Origin: Ridgeia piscesae
Taxonomy: Eukaryota > Annelida > Polychaeta > Sabellida > Siboglinidae
Length of the DNA: 64,000 nt
Reading direction: 5' to 3'
Assembly (NCBI GenBank): GCA_025642075.2
Contig: JAODUO010000651.1
Span: forward strand, 357,501 to 421,500
Position 1 is the stretch's first letter, and each line of letters starts with the position of its first letter. Both the position numbers and the translations under genes were made by a program. Below are positions 26,419 through 38,359 of this stretch, piece by piece. The notes below the pieces were generated by a model. It saw only the letters and a program-made list of their open reading frames with translations. It was not told where the DNA came from and made no database searches.

Positions 26419-27989
26419 ATGTGTATCGTGTGCTTGTGCACGTGCACGTGTGAGTGTGTGTGTGTGTGGGGGGGCGTGCGTGCGTGTGAGTGTGTGTGTA
26501 TGTGGGGGTGGGTGAATGGATGTGTGCACACGCGTCCGTATGTGAATGCTGGCGGGTGGTAGTACGTGTGGTGATTACGTGCGGGCGTAGGGGGCAACTA
26601 GACTTTTCCAAATTCGATTTCATACATTTGCCTAGACAAATGCTATAGCCTAGAGAAAACGAAAAAAAACCCACAAAAATAATGATATGCCAACAGTGAC
26701 AACAATAGCACACAAAACACTTAAAGTAAAAAACAACTACAGAAGCAAAGCCTCGAGACGGTTTCAATGCTCAAACATTGGCCGTACTTTGAGAACTTCA
26801 GGGAAGAGCTAACGAAAAACACAGCGCTTAACAATGTTACTCAAAACCTAACTTGTCCATGCCACGGAGAACTCTAGTTGCACGTTTCTTGCGTGGTCTG
26901 TCAGGCCATTTGACCCTTGACCGAACTTAACAATCTGGACAAAGCCTTGCCAGGCGTCATATTATGTTCTTACAAGGTCCCTAACAAACCACTTGACGCG
27001 TATGGTGCCGGGGACGCCCGATTGGTCATGCGTGGCTGCGCATGTCACGCGTGGCCGCACTCGATGTGACTCGACTCGACTTGTTGCAGGAATAAATAGG
27101 CGATTCAGTCAGAGTTACGGGCATTGTTGTGTCTGTGCCCCGTTACACACGACTGTAGCGCTTTGGATATTGTCGCTTTGTCAACGTTTGCTATATTTCT
27201 TCGCTCTGAACTACGCGTAAACACGATACACGGTTGGTATATTTTGTGGTATTTATGTGAAACATTTGGTGATCGTTGCATGTGCATGTGTATTGACGTT
27301 TTAATAATGTTGTAAACAAAGACTACTACTATACACATACGGCGTACAACGACATATTAAGTGCCTTGCGTTTGACTTATGCTAACTATATTCAAATAAT
27401 GTAAACAATATTTGCAATCTGCAAAACATTACTAACAAGTTTGATTGTTTGGTAGCATTAGTTGCCATAGTTGGTATATATTTACTCCTGTATTATACAC
27501 AACTGCACCATTATATGCAGCCATTTTATGGCTTTCATGGTTCACAATCAGTGACGATTTGAGATTGAAGACATGAAGAGGAAGCGGATTTTTTTCTACG
27601 GTTGACAGGGAAACTCACAGGTGAAAGTGCACTCATACAATAGAAATTAAAACGTGCCTCTCGATGGCGAAGAACAAGGTTTGATTATCATCTCGTTGCC
27701 GTGTCAGAAGTGGCACCGTTTCGTTCACTCAGCAGCCCTCATTGTCTCGGACACATTGAGGTGTCGATTAGCGGACATTATAGTGGCAGAGCTGTTTTTA
27801 TGTGTGAACGAGTAGTTTTCGCTTCACGCCAAATTGGTTGGATGCTTTCAAGTGCGACAGAACTTGCGATGCTGTTACAATGAACAAGTGTACATATCGG
27901 AGGCTGAAGGGTGTTAGCAACGCTAAAGAAGTAAGATAATGAGTGGTCTTGTGGGCATCATGCCAGCTTAGGGCACACTGCAACAAATA

Positions 27990-28259
27990 AACGTCTCACA
28001 AGCCCAACAAGCTCCTCCTGCCTCACTTGAAGACAAACACGTACCTGCACCCTTTCGACACTCAGACATTCGTCTGTTGAACAAGATCCCGACTGAGTGT
28101 CCTTGGTCAACGCCCTCACATCCTTTAAAGCAGCACTTGAGGTATGAGTTAAAAGCACTACCTAAGCACACTCCTCAAAAAATCGAAAAATATTATAATA
28201 AAAAACACTGCGCATGTACGAATTGTGGGATGTTCCTCTACACAGAGGTAACCATGTGA
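27990..28259 (+). pseudogene. Unidentified open segment with CxxC-type C-terminus
   Basis: A + frame opens after a TAG and reads QAPPASLEDKHVPAPFRHSD, IRLLNKIPTECPW, LKQHLRYELKALPKHTP and KKHCACTNCGMFLYTEVTM before TGA. An AATAAA follows at about 28273. The short helix, LP..., then CxxC and aromatic pattern recalls the tail of some leucine-rich repeat proteins, but that is only a resemblance. It could be a last exon, a retrocopy fragment or chance. Confidence 0.2.
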
Positions 28260-30105
28260 ATGTGATGAAGAAATAAACTTTAAGCGTTAGAGAGAGAAGA
28301 CGGCGTTGTGAGAAGAGAAGGCACGGTGTTGCAATATGCGGGAACATTATAAAAAGCAGCGAGCGGAGGCACAGTTGTCACAGAAAAAATGGAAAGAATG
28401 ATGAATCATGATGTGTCATGGTGTCTTGTCGGGAACATCCGCAAATTAAAGGCGTCCTTAATCAGATCGAGGTGACGGATCTATACACTAAACGACAGCA
28501 ACAAGACGACAAGAACATGCATTATCAACGGTTTTGCGAAACAGGTGACAGCGTGTGTTGACATCCAACCTGGGTAGATATCTATACCATTGCCAACATT
28601 GCAAACGTCCCCAAATTGAGAGCTATCGTCGCGGCAAAGCACGATGACACTATATGAGGTGGAGATTTTTTCGCGATGACGTTGCAGTTTTTAGCCAGAT
28701 CGAGTTTCACTCAACACTTCGAAGTTCATGAGTGGCACCGGCTACCAAAATGTGATGCCATTTTACACCAGACGTTGCAACTCCGATGACGCTCACTAAC
28801 CCGATACACGACAAAAGGCATTCACATGGTTTAGAATGGCGGGCGGGGCACTGAGGCTAAAGGAAGCATCGGGCGCTAATTTCAAATGTCTATAGGCGTT
28901 ATGTCATCCCTGAATCCTCCTGTGCATGGGACGTTTTGAGGTTACTGTCAATATATGGTGCAGTTGGAAATTTGTGACAAGCCGACCTCAAAGGACTTTG
29001 CACACAATTGGTTCTTTAGACGTCTAGTGCACGACTTGCTACCACTGTGGGAGTCCCAGTGGACATCTTTAAAAGTGGCGCCGCCTTATGGATTCGACAA
29101 ACTTGCGACGGTGGTGGTAGAAAACCGCGATGACGATATGTAGGCAGTATGCACAGTAGGCAGACCCGAGGTCAACTACATGAGTAGGACCGATGATTAT
29201 ATGAGCGAAGCAATGCCGCTTTATCAACAATCATATATAGGGCAGATGCAATGACGGACCATGGGCACAGGTCCCCTTGAATTTGCCAGGGCGCGATAGC
29301 TGCACTAGCCTGCATTTTGTGCCATCTCCCGAGGGATGCACTGCCATCTGACGCACCCCTCTCTGTGCGGAATTTCCGGAAGTTCCGGCTGCGAAAAAAT
29401 CTTCAACAGCACCCGTCTTCCGATGATATATATACGCGTCGCAACATTGATAGTCTGTCTACATAATTATGTTGTACAACTACACAATAACAATGGGTAG
29501 TGTAAGTTTACATTATGCGAAAATTGAATGTAAAAAATGGTCTGGATCGTGTTGCATCGTTTCACTGGTAAAATGCGCCCAACATCTGCCGAGATAAATG
29601 GGGTGCATTTTGCCCCGTAGGGACGCTTTGCCCCACACCTTTCTAAATACGCGTTACAACAGAAATAATTAAATTACTAATATGTACCAATATAACACCA
29701 AAAGCATGTATAACCGCGCTTTCGTTTTGTTTTTACCACTAATTGAAGCTATCTGCAACGTGACCACAACATTAAACTCAACTGGAAACGTTGTTCTCTT
29801 TTATCCGTAAACGTAAATTCGTAGTGTCAAATATAACAGACGGTTACACTCCTTCTGATAGGATGAAGCTGTTTGTCAGCAGGCGGCGACACCATTACGC
29901 TACTAGTCAACCAATGGCAGCGCAGGAAATCGTAAACACTTCCAGCCGTGAACCATCGCGTGAACCATGGACGTCAAATGCAGTGTGTATGGCGAACTCA
30001 GGCGCATAAATTCGCCGTTACCCGGCAGGGGTATTGCTGAGCAGCTAGTCAGGGAATGGTTGTCATTTTAAACCACGCACTGGTTGCACTCTATTTGTAC
30101 TACAG

Positions 30106-30208
30106 GGACCGAACGAGGTTTGCGATCGCCGAAAAACCGGCAGCGCCAAATATTGGAAGTGACAGCGGCGGATTGGATTCGCAGATGGGCATCGCCGACG
30201 GCGTTCAG
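30106..30208 (+). CDS. Exon-like segment with consensus splice sites, unidentified
   Basis: A GC- and CpG-rich 103-nt segment lies between a good acceptor (ctatttgtactacag) and donor (CAG then gtaggc). Two frames are open: one reads RTRFAIAEKPAAPNIGSDSG, the other LRSPKNRQRQILEVTAADW. Just upstream an ATG at 29967 opens a 34-codon frame (MDVKCSVYGELRRINSPLPG onward). I recognise none of these. Confidence 0.2.
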
Positions 30209-31624
30209 GTAGGCACAATATGCGTCTTCGTGCGAACAATGTTATGTTTTTCAGGTCCACCAGGCGGTAATAAAACACTTCGACTACACTTATTGATAGT
30301 AAAGGGTTGCATATATTTTATCTTGTATCTTTACATATGTTTTCGTCTTCATTAAATTAGCATCAAGGTAATAGTATACATATTCAATAGAAAAATCTTC
30401 GAATCTGAGCTGCTCCTCGCGTCTCTAGATTCGGCTTTAGCGTCTTTTAACTCTTTACCTTCGATGCCGTAATCCAAACTGTTGAACAGGATGATTAAAG
30501 AAGTGATTAAAATATCAGATTTCCAGTAGCACAGTTGGACATTTGCCTGTACACAATGTAGGTAACCGCTTAAATGAATGGCAGTTTGATTACACAAATT
30601 ATACTTTAATTTTATTATGAATTTAGAATTATGACATATGACACGTTATAGTGATGTGTCATTGATTGTCATGTTATGAACGATATTGATGATTTATTGA
30701 TAATAGGCCATGATGAGCTGCGCCTGTCTTGGACTTAGTCTTAGACTTCTTAGTTTTACACTTAGTTAATTAGTGCTAGCTTAGCCTTAGCCTGAGGCAG
30801 AGCCAGACTGGCATGTATAGATCCCAGGCTAACAATTGTTAAGTTCAGTGATAACACAGAGGATGATGGACAGAGCTGTCGGCTAATACTTTATTATTAT
30901 ACAGACATCATAGTTTAATTAATTTGATGGATCCAACATTGTAGGCAGCTGTATGGTTATTGCTAAGACGACTCGTGTCGATTTGAGGTGATCTGTAGAT
31001 GACTATGTCTATGAAGGCGTATTTACGATTATTTTGGGACAAAGGTTTGTTGTGAATGTGAGGTCAAAGTTTCTTCGTCAGATAACCCATTTGCATTGTC
31101 TACATTGGGTGTGCTGGTTGGCAGCTCTGTTTAGTTAATCACTACATATCTGGGGCAGCTACTTGAATAAACTATGATTGACTGCAGTCGTTTATCATGA
31201 CCAGTGTACCATTAGGAGATCCCATGATTGTATCAAGGATTCCTAGCTGCATGACATCAGAGAGCACAGCGGGAATTCACTTGTCGTGACTGCATCACTG
31301 TCAAAGAAAAATAGAAGCGGCATAAATATGTTAAGTGCACACTGAACATGAACCAACTTACTAAGTTTTTTTTCCTCACTTTTAACAATCATTATGAGAT
31401 TTCTATAATAGCAGCTCATGTTTCTATGCAAGATAACAGTTTTACCAGTCAGAAATATCCCAGAAGATATGTATGCATGTGTATCAATCATATTATTATT
31501 ATTTAGAAAAAATTATAAAGCACCATGTATCTGGGTTAAGAACCTGCTCGAAGGCACTAAATGAGTGTAGAGTGAATAATATTAATATATTTATATATCT
31601 CGCTCCCCATATATCTACCCATCC

Positions 31625-31745
31625 ATTACCTGCCCTGGCTGCGCATTCAAATGTTTACTTGTCCAAAGCAAACTCTACCTGTCCAAGACAAACTCTGCCT
31701 GTCCAAAACACGGGTTGACAGATATTTAGATAAAGCTATATTTCT
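31625..31745 (+). repeat. Dispersed repeat C, copy 1
   Basis: cctgtccaa-type units (acttgtccaaagcaaactct, acctgtccaagacaaactct, gcctgtccaaaacacgggtt) followed by gacagatatttagataaagc. The end matches gaatggatctttagataaagc at about 35937-35957. Confidence 0.45.
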
Positions 31746-33199
31746 ATGTACATGTTTCAGCTCTAACAACATAAATGAGATTTCTATAATTGCTGTTGCA
31801 AGGAGACAAAGTACCTAAATTGTCCGAATTAACTTGTATCCAAGGCCGACATTCTGGCGTGCTAACCATTATGCCACTGGCCGGGAAGAGTACTGTACTT
31901 ATGAAAATTGCTTCTAACTGTTGCCAACGTTCTGCCATTGATGCGGTGCCATAACAGAACTAATGCATTCAGACTACAAGAGACATGTATCCTAAAGCGG
32001 CGAGTCAACACTGAAGCCCGGCACAAAGTCATGGTAATTATCATGCACAGTTACACATACCAGAGCATGGAGACATCAATTGATTCTTATGCTAGCTAGT
32101 AGCTATACAAATCCAGTTGCTGTTTCTTCTTAGCTGTCTGCCCGGATCAGGTAAACAAAGTGTTGTTTATCAGCAGACACCAGTAAACACTCAAGGCTGA
32201 CAAAACAATCTTACAACAACTAGCCTTGCCCTTGGCCCCAGCATGTACCAACTGACTAAGAATCTTTAGATTGAAACAAGTGACAAAATGGCATACATTA
32301 TAATAATAATGCACATAAAATACAACATCTTGGTTTTTAAAGATTGTTATCTATATAGCTTTGTATTGTCGTAGACAAACCTATTTGTCCATAAACTAGT
32401 TTCTGAACTTAGGTTGCAACCTAAGCACATCAACATGGTCCACATATTGTGTCTTTGTGGTATAATGGATTACCACGGTAGAACAGGTGCATGAGATAAC
32501 ATTTTGTTATTTTCAATAAAGCTAGCTCATTATGTCTACTCTAGTGTATCTAATAAACTTCCTGGTATGCTTATTTGTTATTGCATAATGCCACACATTT
32601 TTTGATCACTGTAATTATAAATTTATCTTTCTCCAGTAATTCACTGGAATGCAGCAACAGTGATGATATTAAAGTTTGCTTGAATGCATTTGGCTTTTCA
32701 ATTTCTGAAGCAAACAGAACGAATACTTAAAATCATCTATTAACACCGGGTACAGAGTCATTTAGTGCAGCACACATAGTAAAGGTGAGAAATGTATATA
32801 TCTCATTCCGTACACTGAGTGGAATGCTGTACCTGGAATGTAAGTGAAGGTGTAAACATAACAGGCAATGTTCCCGCGGTGCCATGTCTGATGTGAACCC
32901 ACCCACGTTGGCACAAACTATTGGGGTTCACTGACATATCTCCTCCGAAATACCTGTTTGCACATACACACAACCAACGTGTTCACTTCCGCTTACAATA
33001 CACAGACGTCCACGCTACTCAATACCATATAACCATTTATGCTGGAGGGAATTATGGAAAATTAACATATGAGGATACATTCATGGGGTATTCTAATCCT
33101 GCATGGTATCCACGATGCCAGCTGGTTCTTGTGTCAGACATGTAGGAGTCATTAATCTGACCCTATATAATCTCCCTTACAGGTGCGCTGTTAATCTGT

Positions 33200-33500
33200 T
33201 GACCGGTATTCGTCTGATACCGCTTTGGGTGTGAGTGCTCGTGAAGGTGCCAGCTGTCCCGCATTATGTGTCGTTCAGCCGGTCGGCAATGTTATGTAAA
33301 CGGCTCCACCTGTCATCACTCGCATACGCCTCGCTCTAGTGCATCACTTTCAACGCTGTTTTTTCCCTGGTGTTTGTTCCTGCTAGCCAAAAACGTGACA
33401 CCAATGCCGCTACTTCTACAACCTAATTACTCTACGTCTAATTGAAAGAGGCGGGCGAAAAAATGCTCTCGCAGTTTTTATTGGAACACTAGCCCCCCTC
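33200..33500 (+). promoter_or_regulatory. CpG-richer stretch, possible promoter
   Basis: A local cluster of CpG (tattcgtctgataccgc, gtcgttcagccggtcggc, cactcgcatacgcctcgc) in an otherwise CpG-poor neighbourhood, just upstream of a candidate first exon at 33666. No TATA box recognised. Confidence 0.25.
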
Positions 33501-33665
33501 GGGTGTTTGTAAGTATGCATCTGTTGTGGCTAGCTTTGTGTGTGGTTTGTTTGTATGGGTGCCCGGGAAAGTGGGGGAAATGCTATAAATGCATTGTGTG
33601 CATATGAAAATTGGAACTCGTTAAAACTTGGCTATAATTGATATCTCTCACTTGTCAGCCATATC

Positions 33666-33824
33666 ATGGGGTCGTTTTACAGAGAAATATTAAATTGGTG
33701 TATCACATCTAGGGCAAATCAATCTTTGTGTATCTCAGGGAACCGGACAAAGAGATCTTGTGAAGAAGAAGCTAGTGAACCTGACATCAAAAAACTATCC
33801 TTAGTTAGACAATTTATTGGCAAT
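33666..33824 (+). CDS. Candidate first coding exon of an unidentified gene
   Basis: From ATG 33666 the frame reads MGSFYREILNWCITSRANQS, then GNRTKRSCEEEASEPDIKKL and SLVRQFIGN up to a gtaaaa donor; without splicing it stops at 33851. The composition (amphipathic start, KR box, acidic run, then K-K-L-hydrophobic-FI) looks like real protein and recalls in layout the N-terminus of vertebrate SENP2-type SUMO proteases, but I see no protease domain. Alternatively a 61-aa chance ORF. Confidence 0.25.
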
Positions 33825-34320
33825 GTAAAATCCATAATATTTGTCTTGTAAATCAAATGCAGGGTAGTGTATATAAAATAATTTATGATTTATATGCACT
33901 AGCCAATGTATATGATCAACACACATAATGCCACTCGTGTACTTTAAGGTGCTCCAAATTCTAACGTTAGTATTTCTCTGCGGCGGTGTCCTCAGTGTAA
34001 CCGATACTAAAATGTTTGACATTTCTGGGCATGAAAGCTGACCCTTGATTAATAATAGCCACACCAGATCAAGTAATGAGGATCAGACTTGTGATGTCGC
34101 TAAGTTGTAAGTATAGAGTACTATTGACATTCAGCACACAACAACAATGCTGACGTCCTTGAGTGTACACGACTGATCTTACCTGTTCTTCAGTATTACG
34201 CAATCGTCTTGTCACCCTTAGTTGATATTAAGGCTAAGTACTGCATATATACATTGGGTAATATATTCATAGTATTTAAATAGTGAAAATGATAACTGAG
34301 CTCGGATTCTGAAGTTAGTG

Positions 34321-34331
34321 GATATATATAT

Positions 34332-34361
<30 letters not shown>
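34321..34361. repeat. (TA)n microsatellite
   Basis: Two TA blocks broken by a TAATA. Confidence 0.9.
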
Positions 34362-34362
<1 letters not shown>

Positions 34363-35589
34363 TATGTTTATTTTATATAACAGTCTCGCTCATGATTTTA
34401 CTCCTCTGGGTGTATTTGCATGATTTACTCATAACATTTTACACATAAACCTTAAATAAGGTTTATGTGTAACATTTTGAATATTAAAAACTCTTTCAAC
34501 AACACATAATATATTGAACATGTTTCGGGGGTCTTTGTTATTTTTGGTCAACTGTATGCAATATGTTGGTGTTGTATATCTGTTCAGGGGATAAATGTGT
34601 GTGGCTGTATATATGCGTGTGTATGTGTGCATATGTGTGTGTGCATGTGTGCATGCATGTGTGTGTGGGTGCATGCTTGCATGAATGCACGACCATGCAT
34701 ATATCTAGTTTGTATGTGCGTAACTTCTCTAAAATCAATCACTGTCATGTAAAAATTTATAACTTGATCTATCTTTTCTACATTGTTATCTCAGCCAAAT
34801 AAAATCATTCATCTTCTTCAACTACAGTTATTTATCTTTTTGTGACTGTGGCTGGGAGTTCAGCGGACCTGAGTAACTGTTCTACCCGAGTAATGTCAAG
34901 GTGATATGCAGTATCTGGTAGCGCTTGGCAGGGCAAATGACAGCATAGCAAGACTTTCCATTAATGAATTGTGCACAGCATGTAATCTCTCCCAGCATTC
35001 GCTCCATTCAACTGTGCAACATATTGTGCTGGAGCAATCAATACTTTCTCACGTAAGCCATTTGCTTTGTGAAGCAAACTGGATTAAATTCTTCGAATAA
35101 TAGTCAACAGTCGAACAGCAAAGTGATAAAATATTAACTGAGGATCATCAATTACTTAACAACAGTTGAGGCAAATATTAATGTCAAATGGCTATTTTCA
35201 TAGTAAAATTGCTTGATTATTGTTACAGTAATATTATAATATCACTGAAATCTGGTCCCCATTGAGGGTATGTTTATGGCCAGATCATTGCTACAGACAA
35301 TGGACAAAGCAAATTAGTCATTTCAGACAAAACAGTTAGTATTGACAGTTTTTATGGTGTCGGTTAGGGCAGGTTTAAATTCAGTTGCTGTTACTTATAA
35401 CAGTAACATTTTCTGCACAGTATTTCTTGAATTTGAAATTTTTACAGCAAAAAAGTTTTTCTATCTGTGAAGTATGTCCATCCTAGTTAAGTCTCAGTAG
35501 AAATCTCCACCTGCACCTGTTTGAGCTTATATTTGGTTCTCCAACTGCCCCCATCTTGAGCAACACACCCCCAGCACACTTAGCTAATG

Positions 35590-36105
35590 CCAGTAAACCA
35601 CCAATTGCACAAGAAACTTACAGTTTGGGGAGTGTTTCTTTTATGTGAGGTTTCTTAGTAAATCGGTGAGACCTGTGCAAAATCCAGGAAGGTGGTTGGC
35701 TGGCAGGATCCCATATTTGCCAGTCCAAAATTTTGCGGTATACACATGCATGATAATTGACATACATACAAGCCAGTCAAGATGTTTATTGTTACCCAAA
35801 ATAAACACATGTGTGACATCCATTTTCAAATGCAATTGACGATATACATGTTTTCCAAAAACCTTTTAATTGTTTACCTGTCCTGTGAAATTCCCACCTG
35901 CCCATAGCATATTTTACCCATCCAAACAAGGGGTGAATGGATCTTTAGATAAAGCATTTATTAAACATAAGTTAACTGTAAAGATAAAACCTCCAACTGC
36001 ACAAAAAGTCTAAGATTTTGGGAGATTTTCCGGGAGAGTGGAGGTTTCACAGCAGATTGGTGCTAAAAACTCGCACAAAATTCAGGATTTTTGGCAGACT
36101 TGTAT
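35590..36105 (+). repeat. Diverged tandem duplication, ~395-bp period
   Basis: 35595-35705 and 35990-36100 share aa(c/a)tgcacaa(g/a)aa, ttgggga(g), gtggaggtttc/gtgaggtttc, a(g/a)at(t/c)ggtg and gcacaaaattcagga/gcaaaatccagga. The spacer holds a copy of dispersed repeat C. Confidence 0.55.
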
Positions 36106-36799
36106 AAGATTTCGAAGCTGGTGCACGTAGTTGTGAACCTTGGCCTACTGGTGACAGGTCAAATGCAGACCTACATGGTGACAGGGGCGGGTCTCTCCTG
36201 TCTCCACACACAATGGGTGGTTGGGTGTATGAGACGTCAGGCTAATACATCTTCATTCTGGTGACTTTGTGTATGTTGGGTGGAGTCGTGTCCCTCACTC
36301 ACTCTCAGCTGTCACTTAATTGTCACTTGTGACAGCTGGATGGGGTGTAGCAAGGGTGGGGGTCCTGGCTATCACATATTCATTATCATAGTGCTTGTAT
36401 TTGTTAAAGTGCATCGGGGTCTTGTGTTTAGAGCACAGGACTGTTGATAGGGTGAGATGTCGTGGGCCCAGATTTGACCGGGCCCAGAATTGGCGCAGAA
36501 TTGGCACCCATGTGACTCCAAATATGTTATGAAATATTGTTATGCACAACATCCAGATTTTGCACATTAATATATTTTGAAACACTTTGTTTTGTTTTTG
36601 TTGAAGCAGTAAACTCATTAGTTAATCGAATATTATTCTGACCTGTCAATAAACATGCGGTAAGCATCTGTGGTAATAGCCTTGTCCCATTGCAGATGCG
36701 TCATTGTATGTATTTACTTTTAATCTAATTGTGCTTCGTCAAGTGATTACTTATATAGCCTGTGGGTGGCAAACATGTATTTGTCCTACCGTCTACTTC

Positions 36800-36965
36800 A
36801 TACTTGTCGTCCCTGGTCGCCTTTTTAAACTGCACAGGACAGCGGGCCACGATTTGGAGTTGAATCTCGGCCTGGTCGAAACTGGGCTCAGCATCATTTG
36901 AGTCCACCTTTCCTTGTTGGGAAACTTGGGAGGTTTCATTCACCTCAACTGTTCTCATGCAGTGC
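36800..36965 (+). mobile_element. SINE family D copy 1
   Basis: A tRNA-like head ends with B box-like ggagttgaatctc, followed by gaaacttgggaggtttcattcacctcaac. The body matches the copy at 44085 (gaaacttaggcaatttcatt). Confidence 0.5.
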
Positions 36966-36994
36966 TCTGTTCATATGGGTTAGAGACAATGGCA

Positions 36995-37330
36995 CTGACA
37001 GAAACATCAACAGAAGACACAGATTTGAGAAAGCAGCTGGGAAAGAGGAATTGTAGGAGTGAGGAAAATTGAAGAATGGAGGAATTGAGGATGGAAGATG
37101 GAGCAAGGCATGTCTTAAGAAGAAGCTGGTGAGATGTTGACTTAAGTGGTCTGGGCATATGGTGAGTGTAGGGTAAAAATTAGGAGGAGGGGAAGGCCGA
37201 GACTGTGTGAGGAGAGATTCGGAAGGAGTGTGAGAGGAATGAGGAAAGAGATGGAGGGAGTGGAGATGATAGGTAGAGAAAATAGGGCAAGATACGTGGG
37301 AAAAGAAGGGAAGAGAACACTGAAATGAAG
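36995..37330 (+). mobile_element. LINE 3' tail remnant
   Basis: One + frame reads KIRRRGRPRLCEERFGRSVR, then GMRKEMEGVEMIGRENRA and RYVGKEGK. Upstream bases give LKWSGH. W-x-GH followed by RRRGRPRxR is the standard LINE C-terminus. The long minus-strand frame across it is a shadow. Confidence 0.65.
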
Positions 37331-37479
37331 GAACAGAACCACAGCCAGCCTCATCCTTGATGACAGGGAAAGAGGAGGATAGCAACACCTTGCCTCTGTC
37401 TGAATTGTTTCCTGGCTGGACAGGCTGGAGGTGCTGACTCCCTGTAGGAGATGTACAGTGTGTAAGAGTGTCTAGATTG

Positions 37480-37765
37480 ATTGTAGAGCGCAGTGGCTCG
37501 GGTAGAGCTGTGCTGCCATGTGAAACCTTGGGCAAGTTTTTTCACTCTACATTGCTTAAGTTCTCTCAGCTGTATGAATGAGTACCTGGCTATAGACAGT
37601 GATGGATATTTCAGCATTAATTGCAGCATGCTGGTGGATGCTTCCCAGAGAAGCCGAGATGGTGTTTGATTGAACAGGTCTGTCAGGGAAGTAAAGTGTA
37701 AAGTGCTCTGAGCACTCCCGAGGACTGGATACTGTGCTGTATACAAACTTACTTTGTTTTTAGAT
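37480..37765 (+). mobile_element. tRNA-derived SINE (family A)
   Basis: The head gcagtggctcgggtagagc is shortened by an internal deletion that removes the B box. Body and tail are well kept: gtgctgccatgtgaaacctt, ctgtatgaatgagtacctgg, ttgaacaggtctgtcaggga, gaggactggatac. It ends in tagatagatag. Confidence 0.82.
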
Positions 37766-38282
37766 AGATAGATGTAAATGTTAGCCCTGCTCTCCTACCT
37801 GGAGCAGCAAACTAAAGCAGCAGTTAGCATCGTTGTATGTCTAGGGAATTCCTATCACTCTGTTTGTCAACTGAACAATGAAATAACTAAATAATAATAC
37901 ACTGTCAATTGGTATCAGAGGCCAACAGTTGACAGTTGGCTGTCACACTGGGGCACATGTTTATGGCAGCGAGGTTGTGAGGTGTTTACTAAATTATAAA
38001 GTCATCAACCATACAAATTCAGGTGTATGAAGTTGTTGCCTTTGTGACAGCTGCTTCACCTTTGAGTGTCCCACAGTGTGTCCCTGCAGCCACGGAATCA
38101 CTGAAGCGCGTCCATTGCTCCTAGGGGGACAAGTAGGGAAATTCAGTCCAGGGGCCACGTTTTTTTAAGTTTCAGTCTTGTTATCCAGATTGTGTTTTTA
38201 AGTACGGTTTTATTCTTTAAATTGTTTCAACTTGTTATGATTGCTCTGCACAGTTCTTAATTTTGTGTCATACATTATATAA

Positions 38283-38288
<6 letters not shown>

Positions 38289-38348
<60 letters not shown>
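38289..38348. repeat. (TA)n microsatellite
   Basis: About 60 bp of pure TA. Confidence 0.95.
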
Positions 38349-38349
<1 letters not shown>

Positions 38350-38359
38350 CACTGATTTA

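Larger units (their letters stand above)
26530..33180. other. Intergenic region without a firm gene
   Basis: Mixed unique sequence. The part to about 30.3 kb keeps CpG; beyond that CpG is scarcer. Exon-like segments at 28000-28259 and 30106-30208 are listed apart. I see no long repeat array here. Confidence 0.4.

Noticed and set aside
36945..37535. 196-residue minus-strand Ser/Pro-rich frame
   Set aside because: Antisense of a LINE tail (RRRGRPRL on the + strand) and purine-rich DNA.
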